64,000 nucleotides of DNA from Alphaproteobacteria bacterium (GCA_017649895.1 JAGCFW010000008.1:29459-93458), one strand, 5' to 3'. Counted from the first letter of the stretch, positions 26,537 through 36,870 are shown. A program made the numbers and translations. The notes: generated by a model from the letters alone, not told the origin.

Positions 26537-27404
26537 TTTTCAAAAAATAAAGAACTGTGTTTTGCGAAGTAATCATAACAACCGCGATTACAATCACGGA
26601 AACAAAGATACTGGCCCCCAAATATTTTATGTTGTCCCAGTTTATCCAATTTGCCCCGAGTAAATAGGTAATTCCGAGAATTGTCATTACACTCAAGATC
26701 AAAGAAATCCATGCTCCTTTTAGGCTTATGGAAAAATAATATCTTTTAAACTGCGTCGCGATATATTTGTTTCGAGCACCAATCAACTGCAGGATTTTCA
26801 CAACATCGCGATGATTGCTCAATGTTTTTTTGATAATGAAAATTATCGTTGAACATACCGTCAGCAAAATCAGGACAGCCAACAGAACCGAAAATCCGAA
26901 AAGTCCCTTGCTGATTTTTGCAATGGACGTGTACCAATTCGCGTGGTTATGAATCCGAACTCCCTGTGAAATTTTCATCAATCTGGAGGACAGACCCAGC
27001 AAGTCCACATCGACACTTCTATCTACCTCGACATCGAACAAAACGGGGAAGGGGAAATCATCCGGAATCGCCGTACTGTTAAGCCACGGTTCGAGAATTT
27101 TCAAAATATCCGCCTCCTTCAATTTACGAACTTTTAAAACGCCGTTCGTTTCTTGCAGCAGACGGGTAACTTCGTTAAGCTGCTTTTCGGTCAGGGTTGC
27201 ATTCGTACCTTCAGAATGGGACGGAAATTCGACAGTCAGTTGTCCGTTCAGAGATTTATCCCAATTATCCGTAAGGCTGTAGGTAAAAATTCCGCTCATG
27301 AAAGTAATGGACATGCAATAAATCAAAAATCCAAAAACAATCGTAATGAATTTGTTCGTCTTATCCGTTTTGAAATTGAAATCATATTGAAAAGCCAGCG
27401 CCAT
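26517..27404 (-). CDS. ftsX: Cell division protein FtsX
   Basis: Membrane subunit of the FtsEX complex that activates peptidoglycan hydrolases at the septum. 295 residues from ATG 27404, placed 9 bases after GGAGAG, which overlaps the ftsE end; an in-frame GTG at 27419 is less likely. One N-terminal membrane helix (FITIVFGFLIYCMSITFMSG), a periplasmic domain and three C-terminal helices give the FtsX topology. Forms one unit with ftsE (1-base gap) and the genes downstream. Confidence 0.9.
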   Translation of the reverse strand: MALAFQYDFNFKTDKTNKFITIVFGFLIYCMSITFMSGIFTYSLTDNWDKSLNGQLTVEFPSHSEGTNATLTEKQLNEVTRLLQETNGVLKVRKLKEADILKILEPWLNSTAIPDDFPFPVLFDVEVDRSVDVDLLGLSSRLMKISQGVRIHNHANWYTSIAKISKGLFGFSVLLAVLILLTVCSTIIFIIKKTLSNHRDVVKILQLIGARNKYIATQFKRYYFSISLKGAWISLILSVMTILGITYLLGANWINWDNIKYLGASIFVSVIVIAVVMITSQNTVLYFLKNEDWLD

Positions 27405-27405
27405 A

Positions 27406-28098
27406 TTACTCTCCGTCACGATTATTTTTCAAATGAATTTTATTGTTTTCGATAGCGATCTCCGAAAAACTGAATTTGTCAACGAACTGCCGATAGTGAG
27501 TTGCAACTATAACGCAAGTTCCCATCTTATGCATCCCGTAAAACAACCGCATCAATTTGTTCGCGATTTCTTCATCGACATTTCCGGTCGGCTCGTCGGC
27601 AAGAATGATTTCCGGACGAGTTATGACCGCACGTGCGATCGCCACCCTCTGTTTTTGTCCGCCGGAAAGCTGCTCAGGGTAAGAATTGAAACAATTTCCC
27701 AGTCCGACCCAATCCAAAATTTCTTTCGCTTGATGTTCTCTTGCACGCTGAGTTTCTCCCTTGACCTTCAGCGGAAGCGCGACATTTTCCAAAATCGTCA
27801 GATGATTCAGTAGATTATAATCCTGAAACACCACTCCAATCCTTTGGCGAAATTCACAGATTTCATTGGGAGTCAACTCCGATACATTTTTTCCGAAAAT
27901 TTTCAAATTTCCCGATGCCGGCTTCAACCCCATGTAAAGCAATCGTATGAGAGTACTTTTTCCAGCTCCGCTCGCCCCTGTCAGAAAATAAAATGATTTT
28001 TTGTTCAAATCGAGGGACACGTTCTTCAAGACAGGAATTCCATTACCGTAATGAACCATAACCTTATCTAAAGAAATCACGGGCTCGTTTGTGCGCAT
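27406..28098 (-). CDS. ftsE: Cell division ATP-binding protein FtsE
   Basis: Cytoplasmic ABC ATPase partner of FtsX. 230 residues starting [21 protein letters not shown] 28098 is chosen because CAGGAG lies 5 bases upstream, discarding 22 upstream in-frame codons. Walker [18 protein letters not shown], signature [14 protein letters not shown], Walker [14 protein letters not shown] and the H-loop ATHYRQF are all intact. The gene heads the minus-strand cluster ftsE-ftsX-DUF218-plsC-prfA. Confidence 0.94.
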   Translation of the reverse strand: MRTNEPVISLDKVMVHYGNGIPVLKNVSLDLNKKSFYFLTGASGAGKSTLIRLLYMGLKPASGNLKIFGKNVSELTPNEICEFRQRIGVVFQDYNLLNHLTILENVALPLKVKGETQRAREHQAKEILDWVGLGNCFNSYPEQLSGGQKQRVAIARAVITRPEIILADEPTGNVDEEIANKLMRLFYGMHKMGTCVIVATHYRQFVDKFSFSEIAIENNKIHLKNNRDGE

Positions 28099-28265
28099 AC
28101 TAACTCCTGACATAAATAATTTATTCCCCGCCATTGTAACATAACGAATTTGATCAATGAACATTAACGAATGAAGATTTATTTTAGATTCTTTACTTAT
28201 TTACATCTCGCAATATGGTACCATCCTCGCATAATGGAGTTTTGAAATGAAAAATAGAGGAAATC

Positions 28266-28835
28266 ATGAAAAAAATGTTAGCAATAGCGTGTCTTATAGC
28301 AGAATGTGATTACGGCATGGAAGTTCCTCGAGAAGCAGACATTACAGAGGCTGTTCCGAGAGAAGCTATACGAAATACTGAACAATCATCAGTCGGATCG
28401 GACATCACTGAAGCTGTTCCATGGGAAGCTATACAAAATACTGAACAATCATCCGTCCCAGAAACAGACTACACTGCTCTGGAAATAACCGAAACCACTT
28501 TGCGACATACTGATCTGTCTCTTTCGGAAACAGATATTAGTCTGCGAGAAGCGTGCGAGCAATGGAGAATTGAGACAATTATGAGACGGTTTTCTTTGCC
28601 GATACTGATTACCTCGGCAACTTTCCCAATACTACTGAATTTTACATCAGAAATGATAAAAAGAAAGCCCAAGTCAGTATACAGAGTATTAAAATGTTGT
28701 GCTTCAATTTCAGAAATTATTTCACTGGCAATATTATCTTTTCTGTTGTGGTGTGAAGCGAGTTATTTTTACTACAACATATGGCCACGACTCAGAAATC
28801 ACTTAGCAAATCGTGAACACGATGAGATTGTCTGA
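28266..28835 (+). CDS. Small membrane protein with an internal repeat
   Basis: 189 residues. A short hydrophobic start (MLAIACLIAECDYG) is followed by a duplicated segment, DITEAVPREAIRNTEQSSV and DITEAVPWEAIQNTEQSSV. The C-terminal half has two strong transmembrane helices (ILITSATFPILLNF and ISEIISLAILSFLLWC). No family recognised. GAGGAAATC lies upstream as a ribosome-binding site. Its position at the edge of the ftsEX cluster, divergent from it, suggests independent expression. Confidence 0.7.
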   Translation: MKKMLAIACLIAECDYGMEVPREADITEAVPREAIRNTEQSSVGSDITEAVPWEAIQNTEQSSVPETDYTALEITETTLRHTDLSLSETDISLREACEQWRIETIMRRFSLPILITSATFPILLNFTSEMIKRKPKSVYRVLKCCASISEIISLAILSFLLWCEASYFYYNIWPRLRNHLANREHDEIV

Positions 28836-28976
28836 GATACCGCCATGGAACAGAACAGTTAACGCTTGCAACTAGACTACCGACCTGCTTATAAATGAAG
28901 GGGGGGATTTTTAATTGGTTGAATCCGAAAAATATTTGAAGTAGACTCAAAGCAGTGTTGTGGTTTGCGTTTAGAT

Positions 28977-29981
28977 ATGAATGGTATACTAAGTTGTTAC
29001 TTTCCGACTACTGTAGTCGCTATCGATGATAATGTCAATTTTTTAGATAGTTTAAAAGATATATTGGGTTCGAAGAATATAACGGTAAAAGGGTTCACTG
29101 ATCCGTTCGCCGGGCTGGATTTTATTAACGAAAATTCCGTGAATAACTCCCTCGCTTTTTCTGATTTAACTATGAGCGGGGATGAGACAACTTCAGATTG
29201 GCAATCTATTCTTTTGAATGTAAATAGAGTTCACAGTCAGATATACGATGAAAACAGATTTTCCAAGATTTCTGCAGTCATTGTGGACTATTCTATGCCG
29301 GGAATTGACGGAGTTGAGCTGTGCTCCAGAATATCGGATCCGAATATACAACGAATACTTCTTACTGGTGTCGCCAACGAAAATGTGGCGATTGATGCTT
29401 TTAACAATGGATATATTAACCGATTTGCCAGAAAAAGCAGTTCCAATATAGTCAGTGACGTGCTCCAGAGCGTGAATTGGGCGGTTCATCAATATTTTTC
29501 TGCTTATACCTCAGATTTAATGAAATGTCTTCCGTCAAAAGAGATGAACAACCTTCGGGATCCGATTTTTGCGAATTTTTTCTACGGAACCTGCCTAAAT
29601 CGGAGTTACATCGAATATTACATGCTTGATACTTTCGGAAGTTATTTGTTTTTGCGGGAAGATGGGCGAGCGAACCTTTTGAGCATGATGCCAGAATCCG
29701 AAATCGACAGAATAATAGAAATTGGTGTAGATTCGGGCGAGATATCCGATGAAGTTCTTGTCGGATTGAAATCCCATGAATATATGTTGGTGCTGCACAG
29801 CCGAACCGGAACTTTACCGCCGATTTCAAGCTGGGATAAGTATTTGAGACCGGCACGCAGATTAGAGGGATATCAAACCTATTGTTTCACGTTTGCCGAG
29901 AGCAATATGCTGGACTTAGATTTCGATCAGATAAAAAGTTTTAGTCAATTCAAAAAGAATATGTCAGAAGCAGGAAGATAG
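28977..29981 (+). CDS. Response regulator with an expanded receiver domain
   Basis: 334 residues from ATG 28977 (a TTG at 28965 is also in frame). The receiver pattern is visible: acidic pair AIDDNVNFLDSL, phosphoacceptor Asp in AVIVDYSMPGIDGVELC (about residue 104), Thr in ILLTGVANE and Lys in RFARKSS. In ordinary receivers the Asp is near residue 53, so about 50 extra residues are inserted between the first helix and the third strand. The C-terminal 180 residues are not a recognised output domain and no DNA-binding motif is evident. No histidine kinase is adjacent. Confidence 0.78.
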   Translation: MNGILSCYFPTTVVAIDDNVNFLDSLKDILGSKNITVKGFTDPFAGLDFINENSVNNSLAFSDLTMSGDETTSDWQSILLNVNRVHSQIYDENRFSKISAVIVDYSMPGIDGVELCSRISDPNIQRILLTGVANENVAIDAFNNGYINRFARKSSSNIVSDVLQSVNWAVHQYFSAYTSDLMKCLPSKEMNNLRDPIFANFFYGTCLNRSYIEYYMLDTFGSYLFLREDGRANLLSMMPESEIDRIIEIGVDSGEISDEVLVGLKSHEYMLVLHSRTGTLPPISSWDKYLRPARRLEGYQTYCFTFAESNMLDLDFDQIKSFSQFKKNMSEAGR

Positions 29982-30078
29982 AAGTTACCGCAACCAGATA
30001 CTGTACATTTTCGTCGCAGTCTTCGAGTTTCGTTCGGATTTGCTAACTTTTTGTTAACTATTTTTCGATACCATGCTA

Positions 30079-30098
30079 CCCAGAAAATTGTTTCTGGG
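30079..30098 (+). promoter_or_regulatory. Hairpin upstream of the GT-C-like membrane protein
   Basis: Perfect 8-bp inverted repeat CCCAGAAA-ATTG-TTTCTGGG whose right arm ends in the GGG of the putative ribosome-binding site GGGAAGGA (30096-30103). It could modulate translation initiation. Confidence 0.5.
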
Positions 30099-30104
30099 AA
30101 GGAT

Positions 30105-32036
30105 ATGGTTAGATTAAAGGAAAAAACTACCGAATTAGTTATTTTGAGCATAATGTACATAGCGATGATGAGCTATTGTTACGTAGTCATTTTCGGAGAA
30201 TGCATAAATTTCATCGATACTGACGATTTTATGAGGGTAATTCGGACGAGGGAATTTTTTCAACACTATGATTTAAATAATCACGTAATTGCTCGATCAA
30301 ATTATCCTTACGGTTGCGAACTCCATTGGTCTCGTTTGTACGATTTTTTCATAATAGGATTAACCTGGATTATCAATTTGTTTGTCAATTCTTTTGAACA
30401 ATCCATAAATTACGCTTGCTTTTGTATCAGCCCTATTATCGGGCTAGTCAGTATGGTGTTTGTGTTCAAAATTTTCGATATGTTCACAAACAAGAGCAAT
30501 GTCTTCCTAGCGACTGCACTATTTTGTGCGTCTCCGTTGTTGATTCCGTTTTTTTCTTTCGGACGCCCTGATCATCACGCCTTCATAACACTTTGCATGC
30601 TCGTTTATATTTATTACACAGCAAAAATGGTTTTGGATGAAACCGAAAGCAAAAGTATTTACGTGAAAACGGCAGTTGCTGCCACAGCGTGTGTCTGGGC
30701 CTCTCCTGAAACCTTAATTGTCCTATTGCTGACGGACGCAGTATTATTCTTCGCTTACATGAATAATTTTTCGAAAACGAAGAATTTGTATTTTAAAAGC
30801 CTTCTTACCGCCTGCTTTGTCGGAACGATTGCCTTGATACCGGAAGCAGGCTCCAAATCTGTTCACGCCTTTTCAATATGCCTTTTGCTGATGTTGATGC
30901 CTTACACGACTTTATCGAAAAAATCTTTGGAAAATGACCCTTTTTTCAAAAGTTGGCATTTCGTCTGTCTGATGTTTATGATGGTCCTTCTGACGGACAT
31001 CCAGCCGGCAGAATATGACAAAATTTCGATGGTGCACGCAACGTTGTTCCTGTGTTTAGCGACATTTTTTGCCGTTAATTTACTGCTGATAAACAGAAGA
31101 AGTCATTTGTATGACGCGATCATTTGGGCGTTGGCCATTGCGTGTGTATTTTTGTCTATGTTCCCTCGATTCCTGATGGGAATGTCCGCAGACATACCGC
31201 AATTTATAAAGGATATTTGGCTTTGCAAAATTTCCGAATTACGTTCTCCTCTTACCGGAGACATGATATATACTTTTTCGGTTGGTACAGTAATTACCTT
31301 TGCAGCCATCATCGTAAAGATCCAAGAATTGAAAAATCAGACTATTTCCGGCAAAAATATCATCTGGACTTTGTTTTTAGTACTTGCTGCCGGTTATTGG
31401 GTTCTGGCGTGTTTTGCTTATCGAATGATTCCATATTCTTTTTTGTTCGGGTTGCCGATTATCGTAAGCTTCGGTATGTCCAGCAAGTACGTAAAAAAAT
31501 ACAGCAAACCCGTACGAATGATAATTACAATGATTATTGCCTGTTTTTTCATATTTGCGACCTCTCTTTTTGTAAAATCTGACCTCGATGATAAAAAACC
31601 TAAAAATCACCAATATTCAGACGCGGAATTATTCAAATATGTAGATGATCTCAGCAGTGAACCCGTGGTAGTTATGGCTCACTCCAATCATGGGGCGAAA
31701 TTACTTTATTATACGAAACACTGTATACTCGGGGCGCCTTATCACCGACAAATCGAAGGAATTACGTCGTCCTACGTCGTAATGGAAATGGATAATGACC
31801 TGAGTGCCGTTCGAAAAGTTCTGCAGAAAACAAAATCGAAATATCTTTTCATTGGACATAAGCAGGAGAGTCAGTTCCCAAACAGTTTCGCTTCGTCGGT
31901 TCTTGCGGGACACATTCCGCAATGGCTAAGTGTCGTAAAGATCCCTGAAAAATTTTCGGATTACAGTATTTTTAAAATCGATCAAAATTTGATTTCTCAG
32001 GAGATTAAATCAGAGAAGAATATAAAAAATTCCTAG
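30105..32036 (+). CDS. Polytopic membrane protein resembling GT-C glycosyltransferases (STT3-like)
   Basis: 643 residues from ATG 30105; upstream in-frame TTG 30051 has no supporting ribosome-binding site. About 12 transmembrane helices follow, then a soluble C-terminal domain of some 130 residues. The first extracytoplasmic loop carries FIDTDDFMRVIRTREFF, an acidic motif placed as in GT-C enzymes, and then NYPYGCELHWSRLYD, a segment I associate with conserved alphaproteobacterial membrane proteins of this type. A polyprenyl-phosphate sugar donor is possible but unproven. It stands alone between the response regulator and fhs. Confidence 0.7.
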   Translation: MVRLKEKTTELVILSIMYIAMMSYCYVVIFGECINFIDTDDFMRVIRTREFFQHYDLNNHVIARSNYPYGCELHWSRLYDFFIIGLTWIINLFVNSFEQSINYACFCISPIIGLVSMVFVFKIFDMFTNKSNVFLATALFCASPLLIPFFSFGRPDHHAFITLCMLVYIYYTAKMVLDETESKSIYVKTAVAATACVWASPETLIVLLLTDAVLFFAYMNNFSKTKNLYFKSLLTACFVGTIALIPEAGSKSVHAFSICLLLMLMPYTTLSKKSLENDPFFKSWHFVCLMFMMVLLTDIQPAEYDKISMVHATLFLCLATFFAVNLLLINRRSHLYDAIIWALAIACVFLSMFPRFLMGMSADIPQFIKDIWLCKISELRSPLTGDMIYTFSVGTVITFAAIIVKIQELKNQTISGKNIIWTLFLVLAAGYWVLACFAYRMIPYSFLFGLPIIVSFGMSSKYVKKYSKPVRMIITMIIACFFIFATSLFVKSDLDDKKPKNHQYSDAELFKYVDDLSSEPVVVMAHSNHGAKLLYYTKHCILGAPYHRQIEGITSSYVVMEMDNDLSAVRKVLQKTKSKYLFIGHKQESQFPNSFASSVLAGHIPQWLSVVKIPEKFSDYSIFKIDQNLISQEIKSEKNIKNS

Positions 32037-32101
32037 AAATAAACAAATCTCGCGTCGGCGTATGGCAAAAATCATTTCCGGATATTTCGCGCAATGAAGT
32101 T

Positions 32102-32149
32102 CGGATACGATCAGAAATCAAAAATCGGATACGATCAGAAATCAAAAAT
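32102..32149. repeat. Tandem 24-bp repeat between convergent genes
   Basis: Two exact copies of a 24-base unit beginning CGGATACGATCAGAAATC, directly adjacent, in the gap between the membrane protein and fhs. Confidence 0.85.
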
Positions 32150-32176
32150 TTGAGCGACCTATTCTCTCGTTTTTAA

Positions 32177-33838
32177 CTAATCCAGTCCGACGATGTGACC
32201 GTCGCCGTCGGAATTAATTTTTTCGGCTCGCGGAACGACTGGCAGTCCCATCATGGTCATAATGTTTCCGGCGTAAGCTACAACGAATCCCGCTCCCGCC
32301 ATAATTCTGATATCATTAATTGTAATTTTGAAATTTTTCGGTCTTCCCAGGAGGGACTTGTCATCGCTTAACGAACTTTGCGTTTTCGCCAGGCATATAG
32401 GGTATACCTTTCCTGTCAGCTGACCCAAAACCTGCCGCGCTTTCGGCATGTAATTTACGCCGCTCGCCCCGTATATAACGCTGGCGATTTTCTCTATTTT
32501 AGCGCTGGTTGAATCCGTCGCGTTATACAGATGATGAAACGGTGGCTTGGTCTTGCCTGCCAATTTCGCGACTATTTCAGCCAACTCGAGGCCGCCTTTT
32601 CCACCCAATTCCCAGACATTGCACAACGCTGTTTTTACACCCAGATTATCGCATTTTTCCCTTATGAAATTCAGCTCGGCCTGAGTATCGCTGCTAAATA
32701 TGTTCAGAGCGACCACCACGGGCAGATTGTATCTTTTTACGTTTTGGATATGCTTTTCAATATTTTCAAAACCGGCTTCGAGGGCCGTGAGATTCTCTTC
32801 CTGCAACCTATCGAGAGTCACGTATCCGTGCATTTTTATCGCTTTGATTGTTGCAACGATTACGACAACGTCGGGGTATTTTCCCAGCAGCGGACATTTT
32901 ATATCCAAAAATTTTTCGGCGCCCAAATCCGCTCCGAAACCCGCTTCCGTCACGGTGTAATCCGCTAATTTCAGAGAGTACTTGGTTGCTATCAAGCTGC
33001 TGCATCCGTGAGCGATATTTGCAAAAGGTCCCCCGTGCACAAACGCGGGCGTTCCGCCGATCGTCTGAACCAAATTCGGCTTAATCGCATCCTTAAGCAA
33101 AGTAACCAACGCACCTGTTGCCCCGAGCATTTTGCAGGTGATTTCTTCCTTTTTTCTATTGTAACCGATGATAATATTATCGATTTTCCTCCTGAGATCC
33201 TCCAGATTTTCGGACAGACACAAAATTGCCATGATTTCCGAGGCCGCCGTGATGTCAAACCCGGTCTCTCGAACAACTCCGTCCGTTTTGTTTCCCAGAC
33301 CGATGACAATATTCCTTAGAGAACGATCGTTAACGTCAAGAACTCTTTTCCAGGTAATTTTTTTCAAATCAAAATCTAATTTGTTACCGCGAAAAATATG
33401 GTTATCGATCATCGCCGCCAGCAAGTTGTGCGCGGTTGTAATCGCGTGAAAATCTCCCGTAAAATGAAGATTGATATCCTCCATGGGAATTACCTGAGAA
33501 TAACCCCCTCCGGTAGCGCATCCCTTAAGGCCGAAGCAAGGTCCCAACGATGGCTCTCTCAAAGCAATGCATGTCTTGTAATTCAGCAGAGACAAAGCTT
33601 CTCCCAGTCCGATACTGACGGTGGTTTTTCCCTCTCCCGCTGGAGTCGGATTAATGGACGTTACCAAAACCAACTTTCCATTTTTTCTATTTTTGATTTT
33701 TTCCCACACGGACGACGCGATCTTCGCCTTATAGCTACCGTACAACTCCAGATCGTCTTCACCCAATCCTAATTTTCGAGCTATTTCCAGAATATTTTTT
33801 TTATCCGCACTTTGTGAAATTTCAATATCAGTCTTCAT
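32177..33838 (-). CDS. fhs: Formate-tetrahydrofolate ligase
   Basis: ATP-dependent synthesis of 10-formyl-tetrahydrofolate from formate, feeding purine and formyl-methionine synthesis. 553 residues, the normal size. Signature stretches: the P-loop TSINPTPAGEGKTTVSIGL, the REPSLGPCFGLKGCATGGGYSQV block and TGDFHAITTAHNLLAA. The C-terminus has IMTMMGLPVVPRAEKI as in bacterial homologues. Stands alone on the minus strand; folA at 20090 is the other folate enzyme in the window. Confidence 0.96.
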   Translation of the reverse strand: MKTDIEISQSADKKNILEIARKLGLGEDDLELYGSYKAKIASSVWEKIKNRKNGKLVLVTSINPTPAGEGKTTVSIGLGEALSLLNYKTCIALREPSLGPCFGLKGCATGGGYSQVIPMEDINLHFTGDFHAITTAHNLLAAMIDNHIFRGNKLDFDLKKITWKRVLDVNDRSLRNIVIGLGNKTDGVVRETGFDITAASEIMAILCLSENLEDLRRKIDNIIIGYNRKKEEITCKMLGATGALVTLLKDAIKPNLVQTIGGTPAFVHGGPFANIAHGCSSLIATKYSLKLADYTVTEAGFGADLGAEKFLDIKCPLLGKYPDVVVIVATIKAIKMHGYVTLDRLQEENLTALEAGFENIEKHIQNVKRYNLPVVVALNIFSSDTQAELNFIREKCDNLGVKTALCNVWELGGKGGLELAEIVAKLAGKTKPPFHHLYNATDSTSAKIEKIASVIYGASGVNYMPKARQVLGQLTGKVYPICLAKTQSSLSDDKSLLGRPKNFKITINDIRIMAGAGFVVAYAGNIMTMMGLPVVPRAEKINSDGDGHIVGLD

Positions 33839-34155
33839 CGAAAGCCTAAGTTTAAATCAATATTTTCGGTTGAGATCAACCTTTTTTATCTTCGAGAGCT
33901 TAAAAACCCTGAGAATCATTCCCCCTGTAGTTGAATTTACACGTGGCACAAGCCAAATGCAAGTTGAATTTTACGGTTGTCGGAATACCTGCGAACCATA
34001 GGTATAAGAGTCCAGGGATGCAATTATTTAAGTTCTGCGAACTATGCGTTTGTTTAATCCGTTCGATTCGCGCAAGATATATTTGCAAATTCGTTTCCGA
34101 AAGTGTAGACTGCATTCGGTTAGTGTTTGAATTGATCATTGATTTTTGAGTTGCC
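33839..34155. other. Gap between fhs and yacG, nothing firmly recognised
   Basis: Open frames exist on both strands (33900-34157 minus, 33931-34149 plus) but neither has a convincing start or known product. A direct repeat AGTTGAATTTTAC-like (33920 and 33962 region) is visible. Presumably contains the divergent promoters. Confidence 0.4.
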
Positions 34156-34412
<257 letters not shown>

Positions 34413-34481
34413 TCGTTTTCATCATTGTTTGTTAAGTTCGGGTAGTAGATGGTACACCGTGTATGAGTTTTAAGAGATAAG

Positions 34482-35738
34482 ATGCGTTTAAAAGAAATAA
34501 AACAAAAAACCCCTTCGGAACTTTTGGCTTTTGCGGATAGTTTAGAATTGGAAAATGCTTCGGCGTTAAAGAGACAGGATTTAATGTTCGCGATCCTGAA
34601 GAAGCTCGCGGAAAATGAAGTTGAAATACAAGGGGAGGGAGTGCTGGAGGTTCTTCAGGACGGATTCGGATTCCTGCGTTCTCCCGAGGCCAACTATATG
34701 GCGGGTTCAGATGATATCTATGTTTCTCCGTCGCAAATTCGTAAAAACAGTCTTAAAACGGGTGACACGCTGGAAGGTACCATTCGTCCTCCGAAAGAAG
34801 GTGAAAGATATTTTGCAATGTCTAAGATCAGCACTGTCAACGGAGCTCCTCTGGAGGCTGTGCGGCACCGTGTGAACTTCGATGATTTGACTCCGTTGTA
34901 TCCTGATTCCAAAATCGATCTTGAATTTCAAAATGGCAATGGAAAAGATTTAACCACCCGTGTTATCGAACTGATTTCCCCGTTGGGAAGAGGTCAACGT
35001 GCTTTGATCGTCGCTCCTCCTCGCACCGGAAAGACAGTTATGCTGCAGAATTTGGCTCACGCGATTAAAGCAAATTCTCCTGAAACATATTTGATCGTGC
35101 TGTTGATCGATGAGCGTCCTGAAGAGGTCACCGATATGCGTCGTTCCGTTGATGGGGAGGTTGTCAGCTCGACCTTCGATGAAGTTCCGACCCGTCACGT
35201 TCAGGTTGCGGAAATGGTTATTGAGAAAGCGAAGCGTTTGGTTGAACATAAAAAAGATGTCGTAATTTTGCTGGATTCGATTACGCGTTTGGCAAGGGCC
35301 TACAATACAGTTTGCCCATCTTCCGGAAAGGTTTTGACCGGAGGTGTCGACGCGAATGCTTTGCAGCGTCCGAAGAGAATTTTCGGTGCGGCTCGAAACA
35401 TCGAAGAGGGCGGTTCTCTGACAATTATCGGAACGGCTCTTGTGGAAACGGGTTCGCGTATGGACGATGTTATTTTCGAGGAATTCAAGGGAACGGGTAA
35501 CGCCGAGATCGTCCTCGACAGAAAGCTGTCCGACAAGAGAATTTTCCCGGCAATCGATATCACGAAATCGGGTACGCGTAAGGAAGAATTGCTGGTTGAG
35601 CGCGGTAGGCTGTCCAAGATGTGGGTTCTGCGTCGAATTCTCATCCCGATGGGCTCGAACGACGGTATGGAATTCTTGATCGAGAAGTTGAAGAACACGA
35701 AAAACAACGATGAGTTCTTCGTGACAATGAACCAGTAG
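34482..35738 (+). CDS. rho: Transcription termination factor Rho
   Basis: Hexameric RNA-dependent ATPase. 418 residues, normal length. N-terminal helical [13 protein letters not shown], primary RNA-binding site [20 protein letters not shown], Walker [19 protein letters not shown], Walker [17 protein letters not shown] and the Q/R-loop region [19 protein letters not shown] are all intact. Followed after 10 bases by a Trm112-like gene, probably in one transcript. Confidence 0.97.
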   Translation: MRLKEIKQKTPSELLAFADSLELENASALKRQDLMFAILKKLAENEVEIQGEGVLEVLQDGFGFLRSPEANYMAGSDDIYVSPSQIRKNSLKTGDTLEGTIRPPKEGERYFAMSKISTVNGAPLEAVRHRVNFDDLTPLYPDSKIDLEFQNGNGKDLTTRVIELISPLGRGQRALIVAPPRTGKTVMLQNLAHAIKANSPETYLIVLLIDERPEEVTDMRRSVDGEVVSSTFDEVPTRHVQVAEMVIEKAKRLVEHKKDVVILLDSITRLARAYNTVCPSSGKVLTGGVDANALQRPKRIFGAARNIEEGGSLTIIGTALVETGSRMDDVIFEEFKGTGNAEIVLDRKLSDKRIFPAIDITKSGTRKEELLVERGRLSKMWVLRRILIPMGSNDGMEFLIEKLKNTKNNDEFFVTMNQ

Positions 35739-35748
35739 TGAGTCAGCA

Positions 35749-35949
35749 ATGAAAAAAGAAACTCCCTTCATCAGCGAGCGCCTGTTGAAATTGTTGCGTT
35801 GCCCGATGACGGGAGTTGAGCTCAAGTTAAAAGGCGAAAGCTTGGTTAACGAAAAATTTGAGGTTTCCTACCCAATCGTGGACGGAATTCCGGTCATGCT
35901 GCCGTCGCTCAAGCGTAAAACGCGAAAATCGAAGAAAAACAAGGTTTAG
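35749..35949 (+). CDS. Trm112-family (UPF0434/YcaR-like) protein
   Basis: 66 residues with LLKLLRCPMTGVELKLKG and the YPIVDGIPVMLPS block typical of UPF0434. In eukaryotes Trm112 activates methyltransferases; the bacterial role is not settled. The C-terminus is basic (RKTRKSKKNKV). Ten bases downstream of rho. Confidence 0.85.
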   Translation: MKKETPFISERLLKLLRCPMTGVELKLKGESLVNEKFEVSYPIVDGIPVMLPSLKRKTRKSKKNKV

Positions 35950-36024
35950 AAGTAGATTCCCGGTGAAATCTTCGCAAAAAACCTGGACTTTGCGCTGATA
36001 TTTTGATAGCTTGTTGACTGCAAT

Positions 36025-36100
36025 GCCGGACTAGCTCAGTTGGTAGAGCGGCTGATTTGTAATCAGTAGGTCAATGGTTCGAGTCCGTTGTCCGGCACCA
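36025..36100 (+). tRNA. tRNA-Thr (anticodon TGT), integration target
   Basis: 76 bases with encoded CCA: acceptor GCCGGAC/GTCCGGC, D-arm AGCTCAGTTGGTAGAGCG, anticodon loop TTTGTAA (TGT at 36058-36060), T-arm with GGTTCGAGTCC. Its 3' part is repeated at 51653-51701, marking the ends of an integrated element. Confidence 0.97.
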
Positions 36101-36102
36101 CT
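36054..36102. repeat. Left attachment repeat (att) of the integrated element
   Basis: 49 bases identical to 51653-51701, starting in the anticodon stem of tRNA-Thr and ending two bases past CCA. Confidence 0.93.
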
Positions 36103-36159
36103 GTATCAGAGCTTTGCAGGCATCGAGAAATTTTTGAAGATTGTCGGGTCAACCTTGGG

Positions 36160-36417
36160 TCAACCTTTTAAATCTGAAATTATTTGATCGAGTCGGGATA
36201 ATTCAAGACGAAACAATTTTATCTGATTAATTACAGTTGATGAATACCTTCCCGTTTTCAACGCGTTGAGTCTTGCTCGATGATTAGGATGGTTTTTCGG
36301 AGTTAATCCTCCGTGAAGTCTACAACGTCTGTTTTCCATTGAGAGATTTTTGCACTTTCCGAATTTTGTCTTTGCTCCGCAGACGTTGGGTAGGCTATTT
36401 TGAGACGTTTCCGACAA
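36160..36417 (-). CDS. Small HGG-motif protein of mobile elements
   Basis: About 85 residues if read from TTG 36417, which has AAGGAG nine bases upstream; an upstream TTG at 36456 gives 98. It contains CGAKTKFGKCKNLSMENRRC and RLHGGLTPKNHPNHRARLNALKTG, a Cys-containing segment and HGG block seen in small proteins of phages and islands (HGGxSTG type). The family's biochemical role is unknown to me. It overlaps the upstream gene by 23 bases and is the last gene before the left attachment repeat. Confidence 0.7.
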   Translation of the reverse strand: MSETSQNSLPNVCGAKTKFGKCKNLSMENRRCRLHGGLTPKNHPNHRARLNALKTGRYSSTVINQIKLFRLELSRLDQIISDLKG

Positions 36418-36838
36418 TAGCTTGAGCTCCTTTTTCGATGTTGATTTTCTCGACAATGATTTTCTGCTCCTTATTTTTTAGTTTTGAAAGAGCAATCGCC
36501 AACTGAGCCACGCGGTTTTGATATTTTGTTGCATATTTCAAATATAGCTCTTTAAACGACAACGACTGAGCTTGAATTCCTGCACTGTAAAGCTGATTGC
36601 TTCGATTCTGCGCTCCGATTATGGCTGAAATCAGAGTATGTTCCGTTATTTTTTCGGGATTAAATAGCGAATCAACCTGCGCTTGAGTGCTGAGCTTGTC
36701 AGCATCTTTCGATATATTGCCGTTGGAATTCATGATGAAAAACCCCAACGTCGACAATGATAAATCCTTGGGAATCGCGCAATCATTTCCATCAATTTTT
36801 ACGCTTGTGATATCTTGTTTATCCGTGATTTTCTTCAT
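36395..36838 (-). CDS. Island protein of unknown function
   Basis: 147 residues, no signal peptide or membrane segment, mostly helical. It begins after GAAGGGG and overlaps the HGG-motif gene. The pairing of a helical protein with an HGG protein suggests a conserved two-gene unit of this element type, possibly DNA-associated. A hairpin repeat (36871-36918) lies immediately upstream, between it and the restriction gene. Confidence 0.65.
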   Translation of the reverse strand: MKKITDKQDITSVKIDGNDCAIPKDLSLSTLGFFIMNSNGNISKDADKLSTQAQVDSLFNPEKITEHTLISAIIGAQNRSNQLYSAGIQAQSLSFKELYLKYATKYQNRVAQLAIALSKLKNKEQKIIVEKINIEKGAQAIVGNVSK

Positions 36839-36870
36839 AATTTTCTCAACCCCTTCTATGCCTATATTTT

